64,000 nucleotides of DNA from Achromobacter spanius. GTDB taxonomy: Bacteria > Pseudomonadota > Gammaproteobacteria > Burkholderiales > Burkholderiaceae_B. Every line of letters begins with the position of its first letter. Within the stretch, counting starts at the first letter, position 1. The position numbers and the translations under genes were made by a program. Shown here piece after piece: positions 40,784 to 50,232 of the stretch. The stretch lies in assembly GCF_029637605.1 (NCBI RefSeq), contig NZ_CP121261.1, positions 3,596,001-3,660,000 of the forward strand, in the 5' to 3' direction. The notes under the pieces were generated by a model. That model did no database searches. It was not told the DNA's origin and saw nothing but the letters and a program-made list of their open reading frames with translations.

Positions 40784-42379
40784 ATGACGACGTTGACGCA
40801 GACCACTTCCTACGCAGACGCCCAGGCGCTCTGCTCGCCGGACAAACTTTGGGAGCTGTTCGACGGCAACCGTGAGCGCATGAACATCGCGCACGAATGC
40901 ATCGACCGGCACGCGGGCAAGGACCAGCCCGCGATCATCCTGGTGCGGGCGGCGGGAGGTGATGAAACCTTCAGCTTCCAGCAGATTGCCGAGGCATCCT
41001 CCCGCTTTGCGCACTATCTGGTGGATCAGGGCATACGCCCCGGCGACCGCGTGGCGGTGATGCTGGAACCCTCGCTGGCGTTCTACGTGGCGATGTTCGG
41101 GGCCATGAAAATGGGCGCGATCGCCGTGCCGCTGTTCACCTTGTTCGGCCCGGATGGCATTCGGTTGCGCGTGCAGGACTGCAAGCCCCGCATGCTGGTC
41201 ACCAACGCGGAAAAGGCACCCATGGTGGCGGCCGCCGACGACATGCGCGTCGTCATCGCGGATGACGGCTTCGTCGCCGCGCTGGCCCCCTATCCCGCGC
41301 ACTACGACTGCAACACCCTGGCGGACGACCTGGCCATCTACCAATACACGTCCGGCACCACCCGCGAACTGCCGGACGCCGTGAAGCACACGCACCGCGC
41401 GCTGGTCACGCTGATGCTGGCGGCGCTGTACGGCACCGGCGTGCGGCCGGGCGACCGCTACATGTGCCCGTCGTCACCGGCCTGGGGCCATGGCTTGTGG
41501 CACGGCACGCTTGCCCCCTTGGCGCTGGGCGTGACCATCGGCGCCTACGCCGGCAAGTTCAACGCCGAACGCCTGCTGCAAGCGTTGCAAGAACACGGCT
41601 TCAACAACATCTCGGCCGCGGCCACGCACTACCGGATGATGCGCAACTCCGGCGCGGCCGGCCGCTACCGCTATCAGCTCGACAAGGTGTCCTTTACCGG
41701 CGAGCCCATCGACAGCGAAACGTCCGCCTTTGTGGAAGCCACCTTCGGACGTCCGGCGTGCAGCATGTACGGCACCACGGAAATCGGCGTGTGCCTGGTG
41801 AACTATCCCGGCGCGTCCGACTTCACGGTCAAGCCGGGGTCGCTGGGCAAACCCGTGCCGGGCTTGCGCGTGGAAGTGCAGGACGCCAACGGCGCACCCT
41901 GCCCGCCCGGCGTGACGGGCGAACTGAAACTGTGGCGCCGCGACGCCTGGGTCGCCACCAAGGACCTCGGACGCGTCGACGAAGACGGCTACTTCTGGCA
42001 TGGCGGCCGCGCCGACGACGTCATCATCTCGGCGGGCTGGACGATGAGCGCCGTCGAGATCGAAGACGCCATCCTGAAGCATCGCGACGTAACGGAAGCC
42101 GCCGCCATCGGCGTGCCCGACGCCTTGCGTGGCCAGGTCGTGAAAGCCTTTGTGGTGTCGGCCCGCCCGGGCGACGACGCCTTCGTGGAAGAAATCCAGA
42201 ACACCGTGCGCAGCCAACTGGCCCAGCACGAGTACCCGCGTCAGGTGGTGTTCGTGCCTGAACTACCCAAGACGCCGGCCGGCAAGATCCATCGCCGAAA
42301 ACTGCGGGAGCAAGAGCTTGCCACCGCTGAAGCTTCAACCCCCGACACCCCGAAAGCCGTGCCCGCCGCGCACGTCTGA
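40784..42379 (+). CDS. Acyl-CoA synthetase, AMP-forming (531 aa)
   Basis: ANL-superfamily ligase that activates a carboxylic acid with ATP and CoA. The P-loop YTSGTTRELPDAVKHTHRAL is near residue 190, SMYGTTEIGVC near 327, the hinge YFWHGGRADDVIISAGWTMSAVEIE near 405 and the catalytic Lys in TPAGKIHRRKLR near 500. The pattern is of the medium-chain/benzoate-type ligases (MACS). The downstream genes suggest a beta-hydroxy or branched acid pathway. First gene of the IclR-controlled operon. Confidence 0.88.
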   Translation: MTTLTQTTSYADAQALCSPDKLWELFDGNRERMNIAHECIDRHAGKDQPAIILVRAAGGDETFSFQQIAEASSRFAHYLVDQGIRPGDRVAVMLEPSLAFYVAMFGAMKMGAIAVPLFTLFGPDGIRLRVQDCKPRMLVTNAEKAPMVAAADDMRVVIADDGFVAALAPYPAHYDCNTLADDLAIYQYTSGTTRELPDAVKHTHRALVTLMLAALYGTGVRPGDRYMCPSSPAWGHGLWHGTLAPLALGVTIGAYAGKFNAERLLQALQEHGFNNISAAATHYRMMRNSGAAGRYRYQLDKVSFTGEPIDSETSAFVEATFGRPACSMYGTTEIGVCLVNYPGASDFTVKPGSLGKPVPGLRVEVQDANGAPCPPGVTGELKLWRRDAWVATKDLGRVDEDGYFWHGGRADDVIISAGWTMSAVEIEDAILKHRDVTEAAAIGVPDALRGQVVKAFVVSARPGDDAFVEEIQNTVRSQLAQHEYPRQVVFVPELPKTPAGKIHRRKLREQELATAEASTPDTPKAVPAAHV

Positions 42380-42398
42380 CCCATCCCCAGGAGACATC

Positions 42399-43544
42399 AT
42401 GTTGACCAAGACCAAAACTGAACGTAGTTTCCCGACCATTACCGAACGCGGTCTGGACGAACTGCGCGCGCGCATCGGCGTAAAGATCGGCGCCACCGCC
42501 GAGCCGTGGTGCTACGAGGCCACGCGCGACAACATCCGCCACTACGCCCACGGCATCGGCGACGACAACCCCCTGTGGTCCGACCCCGAGTACGCGGCCA
42601 AGACGCAGCATGGCGGCATCATCGCCCTGCCCAGCTTTCTGTTTTCCACGAGCCGCATCGTGTCGGGCTACGTGGGCGGCTTGCCCGGCGTGCACGCCAT
42701 GTGGTCGGGCGCCGACTGGACCTGGCACAAGACCGTCAAGCGCAACGATGTGATCTCCACCGAAGCGCACCTGAAAGACCTGATCGAACACCAGACCCGT
42801 TTCGCGGGCCGCGCGATCCAGCAGATCTACCACGTGGACTTCTTCAACCAGGACGGCGACAAGGTGGCCGAGGCCGATAGCTGGTGCTTTCGCACCGAAC
42901 GCGACCATGCTCGCGAACAAGGCAGCAAGTACAAGGAAGTGCGCGCCCGCGAACCGCGCCGCTACAGCCCCGAGGAAATCAAGGAAGCCTACAAGCTATA
43001 TGCCCAGGAAGAAGTGCGCGGCGCCACGCCCCGCTACTGGGAAGACGTGAAGGAAGGCGAGGAACTGCCCGTGATGTTCAAGGGGCCGATGACGGTAACG
43101 GGCTTCATTGCCTATGCGCAGGGTTGGGGCGGCCTGTACATTCGCGCCAACAAGCTGGCCTGGCAACTGATCGACGCGCACCCGGGTGTGGGCATCACCA
43201 ACCGCTTCGGCATTCCCGATGTGCCCGAGCGTGTGCACTGGGAAGAGGAATTCGCGCTGGAAGTGGGCGCCCCGGGTGCCTACGATTACGGTCCCGAGCG
43301 CAATTCGTGGCTGACGCACCACCTTACCAACTGGATGGGCGACGCTGGCTTCCTGCGCAAATCCACGTGCAAAATCCGCCGCCACAACCCGGAAGGCGAC
43401 ATGCTGTTCTTCAAGGGCCGCGTCACGCGCAAGTTCGTGGAAGACGGCCGGCATCTGGTTGAAATCGAACAGGAAGCGCGCAACCAGGACGACGAGCTGT
43501 CCGTACTGGGCACGGGCGTGGTTGAATTGCCCACCCGCGGATGA
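42399..43544 (+). CDS. MaoC-like dehydratase / FAS1-type hotdog protein (381 aa)
   Basis: Double-hotdog hydratase of the MaoC_dehydrat_N type. The N-terminal half has RDNIRHYAHGIGDDNPLWSDPEYAAKTQHGGIIALPSFLF (about 45-85) with the Asp-Asn and His-Gly-Gly positions of the hydratase motif; a second hotdog covers about 215-380. The ATG at 42399 has CAGGAGA upstream; an open frame before it lies inside the ligase. It probably hydrates an enoyl-CoA or similar thioester made by the ligase. Confidence 0.82.
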   Translation: MLTKTKTERSFPTITERGLDELRARIGVKIGATAEPWCYEATRDNIRHYAHGIGDDNPLWSDPEYAAKTQHGGIIALPSFLFSTSRIVSGYVGGLPGVHAMWSGADWTWHKTVKRNDVISTEAHLKDLIEHQTRFAGRAIQQIYHVDFFNQDGDKVAEADSWCFRTERDHAREQGSKYKEVRAREPRRYSPEEIKEAYKLYAQEEVRGATPRYWEDVKEGEELPVMFKGPMTVTGFIAYAQGWGGLYIRANKLAWQLIDAHPGVGITNRFGIPDVPERVHWEEEFALEVGAPGAYDYGPERNSWLTHHLTNWMGDAGFLRKSTCKIRRHNPEGDMLFFKGRVTRKFVEDGRHLVEIEQEARNQDDELSVLGTGVVELPTRG

Positions 43545-43679
43545 CGCGCGGGTTGCGTGGGCGCATCGACTGCCCGCGCAGCCTGATTCCCGACGGCTGA
43601 CCGGCCGCCGCTGCTTGCCATGATCGCGCGCTGGCGGATCGCCGCCCGCGCGTTGGACATGACCAAAACGAGGTCAATG

Positions 43680-44927
43680 ATGTCTGGTTCATCGGAGCAC
43701 GCTGCACACGCCCCGCCTGCCCGCGCCGCTGGTGCGCTTGACGGCATACGGGTGATTGATCTGTCCCGGGTGCTGGCCGGGCCGCTATGCACCCAGATGC
43801 TGTCGGATCAGGGTGCCAGCGTCATCAAGGTCGAGCCGCCCGGTGGCGATGAAACGCGCGCCTTGGGCCCGCCCGTCAATGCGGACGGCGACGCCGCCTA
43901 CTTCACTGCGGTGAACCGGGGCAAGCGCGCCATCGGGCTGGACCTGTCATTGCCAGGGGGCCGCGAGGTGTTGTTGCGCCTGCTGGAACAGGCCGACGTG
44001 CTGGTCGAGAACTTCATTCCCGGCACGATGGCCAAGTGGGGGCTGGACTACGAAGCCGACTTGAAGGCGCGCTTTCCCCAACTGATTTACTGCGCCATCT
44101 CGGGCTTTGGCGAAGACGGCCCGCTGGGCGGCCTGCCCGGCTACGACGCCATCCTGCAAGCCATGTGCGGGCTGATGAGCGTGAACGGCGACGCGGCCAG
44201 CGGCCCCACCCGCATCGGCATTCCCATCGTTGACCACCTGACGGGATACACCGCGCAGTCGGGCATTCTGCTGGCGCTATACCACCGCGCCCGCACGGGC
44301 CAGGGCCAGCGCGTGGACGTCACCTTGTTCGACACCGCGCTCAGCCTGCTGGTACCCCACGCCGCCAACTGGATGCACACGCAGCGCACGCCCGGGCTGA
44401 TGGGCAGCGCGCATCCCAACATCGCGCCCTATGACCGCTTTGCCTGCCGCGATGGCGACATTTTCCTGGGCGTGGTGAACGACCGGCAGTTCCGAAAATT
44501 TTGCGACTACATCGGCTTGGCGCCCTTGCTGGAGGACGGGCGCTTCACGTCCAACCGCCAACGCCTGCAACACCGGGACGCCTTGCGCGAGGCCATCGAA
44601 GGGGCGCTGCGCGATCGCGCGCGCGAGGCGGTCTGCCATGACCTGATGCGGCTGGGCGTGCCGGTGGGTCCGGTCAATAGCGTGCCCGAGGCCTTCGAGC
44701 AGGCGCATACGGCGCATCGCGGCATGCGTATTGATCGCGACGGTTACCACGGCATCGGCCCTGCCACGCGCCTGGCGGAAGCACCTACGCGCGTGGGCCG
44801 CCTGCCACCCGCTTTTGCGCAGCACACGGACGAGGTCCTCCGGGAGGCCGGCCTCGACGACACCCGCATCGCAAGCTTGCGGGAGCAAGGCGTTCTGCCG
44901 CCGCGCAGGCCTCCGCCCAAGCCGTAG
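43680..44927 (+). CDS. CaiB/BaiF family CoA-transferase (415 aa)
   Basis: Class III CoA-transferase moving CoA between acids. Signatures are LDGIRVIDLSRVLAGPLCTQMLSDQGASVIKVEPPGGDETR near 20-62, LVENFIPGTMAKWGLDYEAL-like LVENFIPGTMAKWGLDYE near 105, and the catalytic Asp region LGGLPGYDAILQAMCGLM near 150. ATG 43680 is chosen for the GAGG box 6 bp upstream; an adjacent ATG at 43677 and longer starts are possible. Third gene of the acid-catabolic operon. Confidence 0.88.
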   Translation: MSGSSEHAAHAPPARAAGALDGIRVIDLSRVLAGPLCTQMLSDQGASVIKVEPPGGDETRALGPPVNADGDAAYFTAVNRGKRAIGLDLSLPGGREVLLRLLEQADVLVENFIPGTMAKWGLDYEADLKARFPQLIYCAISGFGEDGPLGGLPGYDAILQAMCGLMSVNGDAASGPTRIGIPIVDHLTGYTAQSGILLALYHRARTGQGQRVDVTLFDTALSLLVPHAANWMHTQRTPGLMGSAHPNIAPYDRFACRDGDIFLGVVNDRQFRKFCDYIGLAPLLEDGRFTSNRQRLQHRDALREAIEGALRDRAREAVCHDLMRLGVPVGPVNSVPEAFEQAHTAHRGMRIDRDGYHGIGPATRLAEAPTRVGRLPPAFAQHTDEVLREAGLDDTRIASLREQGVLPPRRPPPKP

Positions 44928-44968
44928 CAGCACGAACGCAAGCCCATAAGAAAACCCAGGAGACCACC

Positions 44969-45934
44969 ATGAAATCACTACGTTTGATCGCCGCGCTGGC
45001 GGCATCCCTGCTGTGCACGCAGCCCGTGGCGGCGGCGGACAACTATCCTTCCAAGCCGGTGCGTATCATCGTGCCGTATCAGGCGGGCCAAGGCACCGAC
45101 GTGGCCGCGCGCTATCTCAGCGACTACCTGGCCCGCGAACTGGGTCAACCCTTCATCGTTGAAAACCGCCCTGGCGCGGGCGGCAACATCGGCGCGTCCG
45201 AAGCGGCTCGCGCCGCGCCTGACGGCTACACCGTGCTGATGGGCACCAACGGCACCCACGTGCTGAACCAGTTCATTTACGCCTCCACCAACTTTGACCC
45301 CGCCAAGGATTTCGAGCCGATCATGCTGGTCAGCTCGTTTCCGATGGTGTTGGTGACCACGCCGGCATCCCCCTACAAGAGCCTGGCAGACCTGCGAGAT
45401 CCGAAGAAAGCCAAGCCCGACAGCGTCAACGTCGGCATGCCCAGCACCACGGCGCGCCTGGTGTTCGAACTGCTCAAACAGCAAGGCGTAGCCAGCATTC
45501 GCGGCATACCCTACAAGGGTTCGGCCACGGCCACCACCGATTTGATGGGCGGCCAGGTGCAGATCGGCATCGACACCGTCAGCGCCGCGCGCTCGTTCAT
45601 TACCGGCGACAAGCTGCGCGCGCTGGCTGTCACGTCCTTGAAGGAGTCTGCCCTGCTGCCCGGCGTGCCGCCCGTGTCGGCGCAGGGCCTGCCAGACTTC
45701 CAGGTGATCGCGTGGAACGGGATGTACGCGCCCAAGGGCACGCCGCCCGCCGTGGTGCAGAAGCTGAACGCCGCGCTGGTCAAGATTCTGAAGCAGCCCG
45801 ACGTGCAAAAGCGCCTGCTGGAACTGGGCCACGAACCGGGCGGCGGCACGCCGGCGGAGCTGGATGCCTTCGCGCGCAGCGAACGGCTGAAGTGGGAACC
45901 GCTGATCCTCAAGGCGGGGTTGAAAGCGGACTAA
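44969..45934 (+). CDS. Bug/TctC-family tripartite tricarboxylate receptor (321 aa)
   Basis: Periplasmic receptor with signal peptide MKSLRLIAALAASLLCTQPVAAA. Family motifs are YPSKPVRIIVPYQAGQGTDVAARYL, FIVENRPGAGGNIGASEAARAAPDGYTVLMGTNGTH and GVASIRGIPYKGSATATTDLMGGQVQIGIDTV. It closes the operon 41 bp after the CoA-transferase, followed by a terminator, and probably captures the acid activated by the operon's ligase. No TctA/TctB genes are present. Confidence 0.92.
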   Translation: MKSLRLIAALAASLLCTQPVAAADNYPSKPVRIIVPYQAGQGTDVAARYLSDYLARELGQPFIVENRPGAGGNIGASEAARAAPDGYTVLMGTNGTHVLNQFIYASTNFDPAKDFEPIMLVSSFPMVLVTTPASPYKSLADLRDPKKAKPDSVNVGMPSTTARLVFELLKQQGVASIRGIPYKGSATATTDLMGGQVQIGIDTVSAARSFITGDKLRALAVTSLKESALLPGVPPVSAQGLPDFQVIAWNGMYAPKGTPPAVVQKLNAALVKILKQPDVQKRLLELGHEPGGGTPAELDAFARSERLKWEPLILKAGLKAD

Positions 45935-45986
45935 AGGCCGCGGCCATTTTCCGGCCGACCCGTTCGACATCCTGCTGGTGAACGAC

Positions 45987-46020
45987 AACGCCCGGGCCAT
46001 GTGCCCGGGCGTTTGCGTTT
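45987..46020 (+). terminator. Intrinsic terminator of the IclR-controlled operon
   Basis: AACGCCCGGGC, loop CATGT, GCCCGGGCGTT, then TGCGTTT. An 11-bp perfect stem 52 bp past the Bug stop. Confidence 0.85.
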
Positions 46021-46133
46021 GACTCGGCAAACTAGCAGTTCTGATAGCTCCAGGGTTTACCCCAACAGAATTAATACCTATAACATCAGAGAATATAACT
46101 ATTAGAACAACCACACCCCTTCGGAGACAAACC

Positions 46134-47564
46134 ATGGCGATGCCCACCCTCAAGCATTTCATCAACGGCCAATACGCGGAGTCCAAGGGCTCCGAGTATT
46201 TTGATCTGATCAGCCCCGTTACCGGCCAGCCGATCGCCCGCTCTCCCAACGCCAACGACGCTGACGTGGACGCCGCCTATGCCGCCGCCAGCCACGCCTT
46301 CAAAACCTGGGGCCGCAGCACCCCGTCGGCACGCCAGCAAGCTCTGTTGAAACTGGCCGACGCCGTCGCAGCCAACAGCGACCGCCTGGTTGAAGCCCAA
46401 AGCCGCAACACCGGCCAGCTCAAGCACTTGATCGCCTCGGAAGAAGTGGCGGTGTGCGTAGATCAGATCCGTTTCTTTGCCGGCGCCGCCCGCTTCCTGG
46501 AAGGCAAGGCCACTGGCGAATACATGGAAGGCCTGACGTCCAGCATCCGTCGCGAACCGCTGGGCGTGGTGGGCCAGGTCACGCCCTGGAACTATCCGCT
46601 CATGATGGCCGTATGGAAGATCGCCCCGGCGCTTGCCGCGGGCAACACCGTGGTGCTCAAGCCCAGCGACAGCACGCCTGAAAGCACCTTGCTGCTAGCC
46701 GAAATCGCCGCGCCGTTCTTCCCCGCTGGCGCCTTCAACGTGGTGTTGGGCAATGCCGCCACGGGCGCCAAGGTGGTGTCGCACAAGACCCCCGCGCTGG
46801 TATCCATTACGGGTTCGGTACGCGCCGGCCTGCAAGTGGCCGCGTCCGCCGCCGCCAACCTCACGCGCGCCCACCTTGAACTGGGTGGCAAGGCGCCGGT
46901 CGTCGTCTTTGAAGACACCGACCTGGACCGCGCCGCGCAGCACATCGCCATGACGGGCTTCTTCAACGCCGGCCAGGACTGCACCGCCGCCACGCGCGTC
47001 ATCGTCGCGGAATCCGTCCACGACGCTTTCGTTGAAAAGCTGGTGGCTGCCGCCCGCGACACGCGCTTCGGCGAACCCGACGACCAAGACGCGCTGTACG
47101 GCCCGCTGAACAACGCCGCGCAACTGGAGCGCATACAGGGTTTCATCAAGCGCCTGCCCGCCCACGCCCGGGTTGAAATCGGTGGCCGCCACGCCGCGCG
47201 CGCCGGCTATTACTTCGAGCCCACCGTCATCACCGGCCTGCAACAGCAAGACGAAGCCGTCCAGACCGAAGTCTTCGGCCCGGTCATCACGGTGCAGAAA
47301 TTCGTCGATGAAGCCGACGCCATCACCAAGGCCAATGACGTGGAATACGGCCTGGCCGCCAGCGTCTGGACGCGCGACCACGGCCGCGCCCAACGCCTGT
47401 CGCGCGATCTGGATTTCGGCACCGTGTGGATCAACACGCACATCCCGCTGACCGCCGAAGCGCCGCATGGCGGATTCAAGCGTTCGGGCTATGGCAAGGA
47501 CCTGTCCGCCTACGGCTTTGAAGAGTACACGCGCGTCAAGCACGTGATGAGCTCGCACGATTAA
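46134..47564 (+). CDS. Aldehyde dehydrogenase, gamma-aminobutyraldehyde type (476 aa)
   Basis: ALDH superfamily. The cofactor region VTPWNYPLMMAVWKIAPALAAGN is near 145, the general base in HLELGGKAPVVVF near 248, the catalytic Cys in NAGQDCTAATR near 283 and the C-terminal EAPHGGFKRSGYGKDLS near 445. Overall pattern is that of aminobutyraldehyde or betaine aldehyde dehydrogenases (PatD/BetB type). The promoter region upstream is AT-rich (46030-46110) and CGGAGA stands before the ATG. An exported amine-oxidase-like flavoprotein three genes on supports an amine-derived aldehyde. Confidence 0.88.
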   Translation: MAMPTLKHFINGQYAESKGSEYFDLISPVTGQPIARSPNANDADVDAAYAAASHAFKTWGRSTPSARQQALLKLADAVAANSDRLVEAQSRNTGQLKHLIASEEVAVCVDQIRFFAGAARFLEGKATGEYMEGLTSSIRREPLGVVGQVTPWNYPLMMAVWKIAPALAAGNTVVLKPSDSTPESTLLLAEIAAPFFPAGAFNVVLGNAATGAKVVSHKTPALVSITGSVRAGLQVAASAAANLTRAHLELGGKAPVVVFEDTDLDRAAQHIAMTGFFNAGQDCTAATRVIVAESVHDAFVEKLVAAARDTRFGEPDDQDALYGPLNNAAQLERIQGFIKRLPAHARVEIGGRHAARAGYYFEPTVITGLQQQDEAVQTEVFGPVITVQKFVDEADAITKANDVEYGLAASVWTRDHGRAQRLSRDLDFGTVWINTHIPLTAEAPHGGFKRSGYGKDLSAYGFEEYTRVKHVMSSHD

Positions 47565-47577
47565 CCCCGGAATCGCC

Positions 47578-48375
47578 ATGACCACGACTTCACATTCCAC
47601 CCCGCCCAAGGCCAATGTCCTGCGTGACCTTGTCGCCCGCGCGCACCATGAACTGTTCACGCTGCGCGACACCGGCGCGCTGGAGCGCTATTTCTCGCCG
47701 CGCTTCATTGAGCATTCGCCGCTGGTGAAAGACGGCGCGGACGGCCTCTTCATGCTGGTGCAGGAACATCCCGACTTGCATCACGAGGTTTATCGCGTAC
47801 TGGTGGACGGCGACCTGGTCGCCATCCATGGCCGCTACACCGGCCTGGGCGCGCAAGCCCTGGTGGGCTTCGACATCTACCGCGTGGCTGACCACCGCAT
47901 CGTCGAACACTGGGACGGCCTGGTCCCGGAAGCACCACCCAACGCCAGCGGCCGCACGCAGCTGGATGGCCCCACTCAGCCCAGCGCAGGCCAAGACGCC
48001 GAGGCCAACCGCGGCCTGGTCATGGCCTTCTTCACCCGCGCCCTGATCGAAGGGGACTATTCCGCCTTCAACGATTACTGCAACGGCGTAGGCTTCCACC
48101 AGCACAGCCCCGACATCGCCGACGGCACGGTGGCCGTGGTCGACTTCCTGAACCAGTTGCGGGAAACCGGCCACGGGCTGCAATACAGCCGCGTGCATCG
48201 CAGCGTGGCCGAAGGCGACTTCGTGCTGACGCATTCGGAAGGCAGCATCGCCGGCGAGCGCCATGCCTACTTTGAACTGTGGCGCGTACAGGACGGCAAG
48301 GTCGCCGAACTGTGGGACGCCATCACGCCGGTGCCCGAGGACAGCCAGGCGCAGCATCGCCACGGCATCTTCTAG
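47578..48375 (+). CDS. Duplicated SnoaL/NTF2-like protein (265 aa)
   Basis: Two SnoaL-like domains in tandem. The first (about 15-125) has LFTLRDTGALERYFSPRFIEHSPLVKDG and VADHRIVEHWDGL; the second (about 140-260) has FFTRALIEGDYSAFNDYCNGVGFHQHSPDIADG and VQDGKVAELWDAI. Each half has the cone-fold pocket of the family, often used by isomerases and cyclases, but catalytic residues are not fixed. Starts 14 bp after the dehydrogenase stop, so it is in the same operon. Role unknown, perhaps a stereo- or ring-acting step. Confidence 0.8.
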   Translation: MTTTSHSTPPKANVLRDLVARAHHELFTLRDTGALERYFSPRFIEHSPLVKDGADGLFMLVQEHPDLHHEVYRVLVDGDLVAIHGRYTGLGAQALVGFDIYRVADHRIVEHWDGLVPEAPPNASGRTQLDGPTQPSAGQDAEANRGLVMAFFTRALIEGDYSAFNDYCNGVGFHQHSPDIADGTVAVVDFLNQLRETGHGLQYSRVHRSVAEGDFVLTHSEGSIAGERHAYFELWRVQDGKVAELWDAITPVPEDSQAQHRHGIF

Positions 48376-48425
48376 CGCTGCCATGGCATGATGCACGTTT
48401 CCCATTCCCGCCCCGGAGTCCCGCC

Positions 48426-49172
48426 ATGACCGCCCACGCCATCGTCTACGCCCCCATCGGCCAAGGCACGCGCTCGGAGCAGGTGGTCGAACGCTTAAGC
48501 AACGCGATCGTGGCCGGCCTGCTGCATGCCGACGAGCAACTGCCCAACGAGAACGAGCTTTCACGCCTGATGGGCGTGTCGCCCGTGACCATGCGCGAGG
48601 CCTTGAACACCTTGCGCGCAAGGCAGTTGATCGATACCCGGCGCGGGCGCAATGGCGGCAGTTTCGTGTGCCCGGTACCGGCGCAGATGATGCACGACCG
48701 CCATCCGCTGCGGCTGGCCACGCCGGGCGACCTGGCCGACCTGGGCGAACTGCATTGCGCCGTGGTCGGCCACAGCGCGAAGCTGGCCGCGCAACGCTCC
48801 ACCGCCGATGAACATCAGCGGCTGGCGCGCGAGATCGATCAGTTCCAGGCGGCGGCCGACCCGCAGGCGCGTGCGCAGGCCGACATGCGCTGCCTGCTGA
48901 TGCTGGCCACCCACGCGCAATCCGCGCGGCTGGCCAACCAGGAACTGGCCATCCAGGCGGAATGGGCACCGCTGGTCGCGTCCATTTACCCGCACGCGGC
49001 GCTGCACACCGGCATCGTCAACGCCTATCGCCGCTTGCAGGCTGCGCTGCTTGCCGGCGACGAGTCCGCCAGCAGCGCCTGTGCCCAGGACATGATCGGC
49101 ATGCAAACCGACCACCTGCTTGAACACAAACTGCGGTTGGACGCCACGGCGCCTCCGCCACAACAAACCTAG
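48426..49172 (+). CDS. GntR-family regulator, FadR subfamily (248 aa)
   Basis: Winged helix at residues 15-75 (RSEQVVERLSNAIVAGLLHADEQLPNENELSRLMGVSPVTMREALNTLRARQLI) followed by an all-helical effector domain (FCD-like; LGELHCAVVGHSAKLAAQ, RCLLMLATHAQSARLANQELAIQ). ATG 48426 fits the domain start; the frame upstream is inside the SnoaL-like gene. It sits between the dehydrogenase pair and a Cache-domain gene, and probably controls this amine-related operon. Confidence 0.85.
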   Translation: MTAHAIVYAPIGQGTRSEQVVERLSNAIVAGLLHADEQLPNENELSRLMGVSPVTMREALNTLRARQLIDTRRGRNGGSFVCPVPAQMMHDRHPLRLATPGDLADLGELHCAVVGHSAKLAAQRSTADEHQRLAREIDQFQAAADPQARAQADMRCLLMLATHAQSARLANQELAIQAEWAPLVASIYPHAALHTGIVNAYRRLQAALLAGDESASSACAQDMIGMQTDHLLEHKLRLDATAPPPQQT

Positions 49173-49213
49173 GGCCGCTGACGCTGGCGGCAAGCCTGGG
49201 GAGGAGACGGCAG

Positions 49214-49990
49214 ATGAACGAAGACGCTCATATCGACCGCGCCAACGGCATTCTGGAATGCGTCCTGAACGACGCGCAGAACACCGCGGGCGCGCTGGCT
49301 GAAGCGGCGGCCCAGATCCTGTCGGGGCAGACCCCGGCGCCGGGCAGCGGCCTGCGGCTGTCGGGCGAACACCGCCGCGCGCTGCAAACCCATATTCAGG
49401 TGGCGTTGCAACTCAACCCCTGGTGCAATGGCGCGGGCTTTGCCAGCTACGCGGCACCGGTCGGGCCCGACGACGGCTACTGGACGCTGGAATGGTGGCA
49501 ACAGGAAGGCCCGTCGATGCAGCAGGCGCAGTTGGATCGCAACCAGGAAACACGGCGGCGCCTGGACTTCCGCGCATTCGCCTGGTTTGACCAGCCCGCG
49601 CGCTGCCTGCGCCCCGTGGTGGAAGGCCCCTATGTCGACTACATCTGCAACGGCGCCTACACCATCACCGCCGCGCATCCCGTGTTGGTCCAGGGCGCCT
49701 GCGCCGGTGTTGCCGCCGTCGACGTGCTGGTCTCGACACTGGACCGCATGCTGCTGCCCGCCTTGCACGCGATTGGCAAGCCGGCGCTGGTGCTCAATGC
49801 CGATTCGCGCGTGGTGATGTCCACCGCCCACCGCATTCGCGCTGGCAGCTTGTGGCGGCCGCGGCACGATGACCGACTGATCGGCGCTCCCCGCGCGCTG
49901 CGCCTGGCGGTACTGCCCGCCGCGTCGCCGCGCACGGCATTCGGCCTGCCCGGCCCCTTGGGGCTTCCGCACCTTAGCGGCCACACATAG
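49214..49990 (+). CDS. Soluble Cache/PDC-like sensor protein (258 aa)
   Basis: The segment RAFAWFDQPARCLRPVVEGPYVDYICNGAYTITAAHPVLVQGACAGVAAVDVLVSTLDRM (about 115-175) has the look of a Cache/PDC extracellular sensing domain (YVDY... GVAAVDV). There is no signal peptide or membrane helix, so it is predicted cytoplasmic, unusual for a Cache fold. GGAGGAGACGGCAG precedes the ATG and it is 41 bp behind the GntR gene. Similar stand-alone Cache proteins beside FadR-type regulators may bind the same ligand or act as co-sensors. Function unproven. Confidence 0.6.
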   Translation: MNEDAHIDRANGILECVLNDAQNTAGALAEAAAQILSGQTPAPGSGLRLSGEHRRALQTHIQVALQLNPWCNGAGFASYAAPVGPDDGYWTLEWWQQEGPSMQQAQLDRNQETRRRLDFRAFAWFDQPARCLRPVVEGPYVDYICNGAYTITAAHPVLVQGACAGVAAVDVLVSTLDRMLLPALHAIGKPALVLNADSRVVMSTAHRIRAGSLWRPRHDDRLIGAPRALRLAVLPAASPRTAFGLPGPLGLPHLSGHT

Positions 49991-50106
49991 CTGGGCAGAC
50001 CCCGCTGGGCAAACCTAGCTGGGCACACTGCGCCGGCTCCCCTTGAGCAGCCACATTTGATCGGCCCCAACTTGATCGGCTCCCTTGCCCGGCCGCCTTG
50101 ACCGGC
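49991..50106 (+). repeat. Short tandem repeats upstream of the DUF805 gene
   Basis: Three CTGGGCA units at exact 14-bp spacing (49991, 50005, 50019), followed by TTGATCGGC at 50057 and 50072 and TTGACCGGC at 50098. They fill most of the gap between the Cache-like and DUF805 genes. They could be regulator sites or slippage products. Confidence 0.6.
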
Positions 50107-50232
50107 CGCCTCCCCTGACGGGCTGACCCCACGCGGGTCGTGCCCGCCACACCTATTTTTTTGGCGCTTCCCCGCCGCCCGCGCCCTAGCCGGCGCGGAT
50201 GGCGCACATCTTTTGCAAACAGGAGAACCTTC

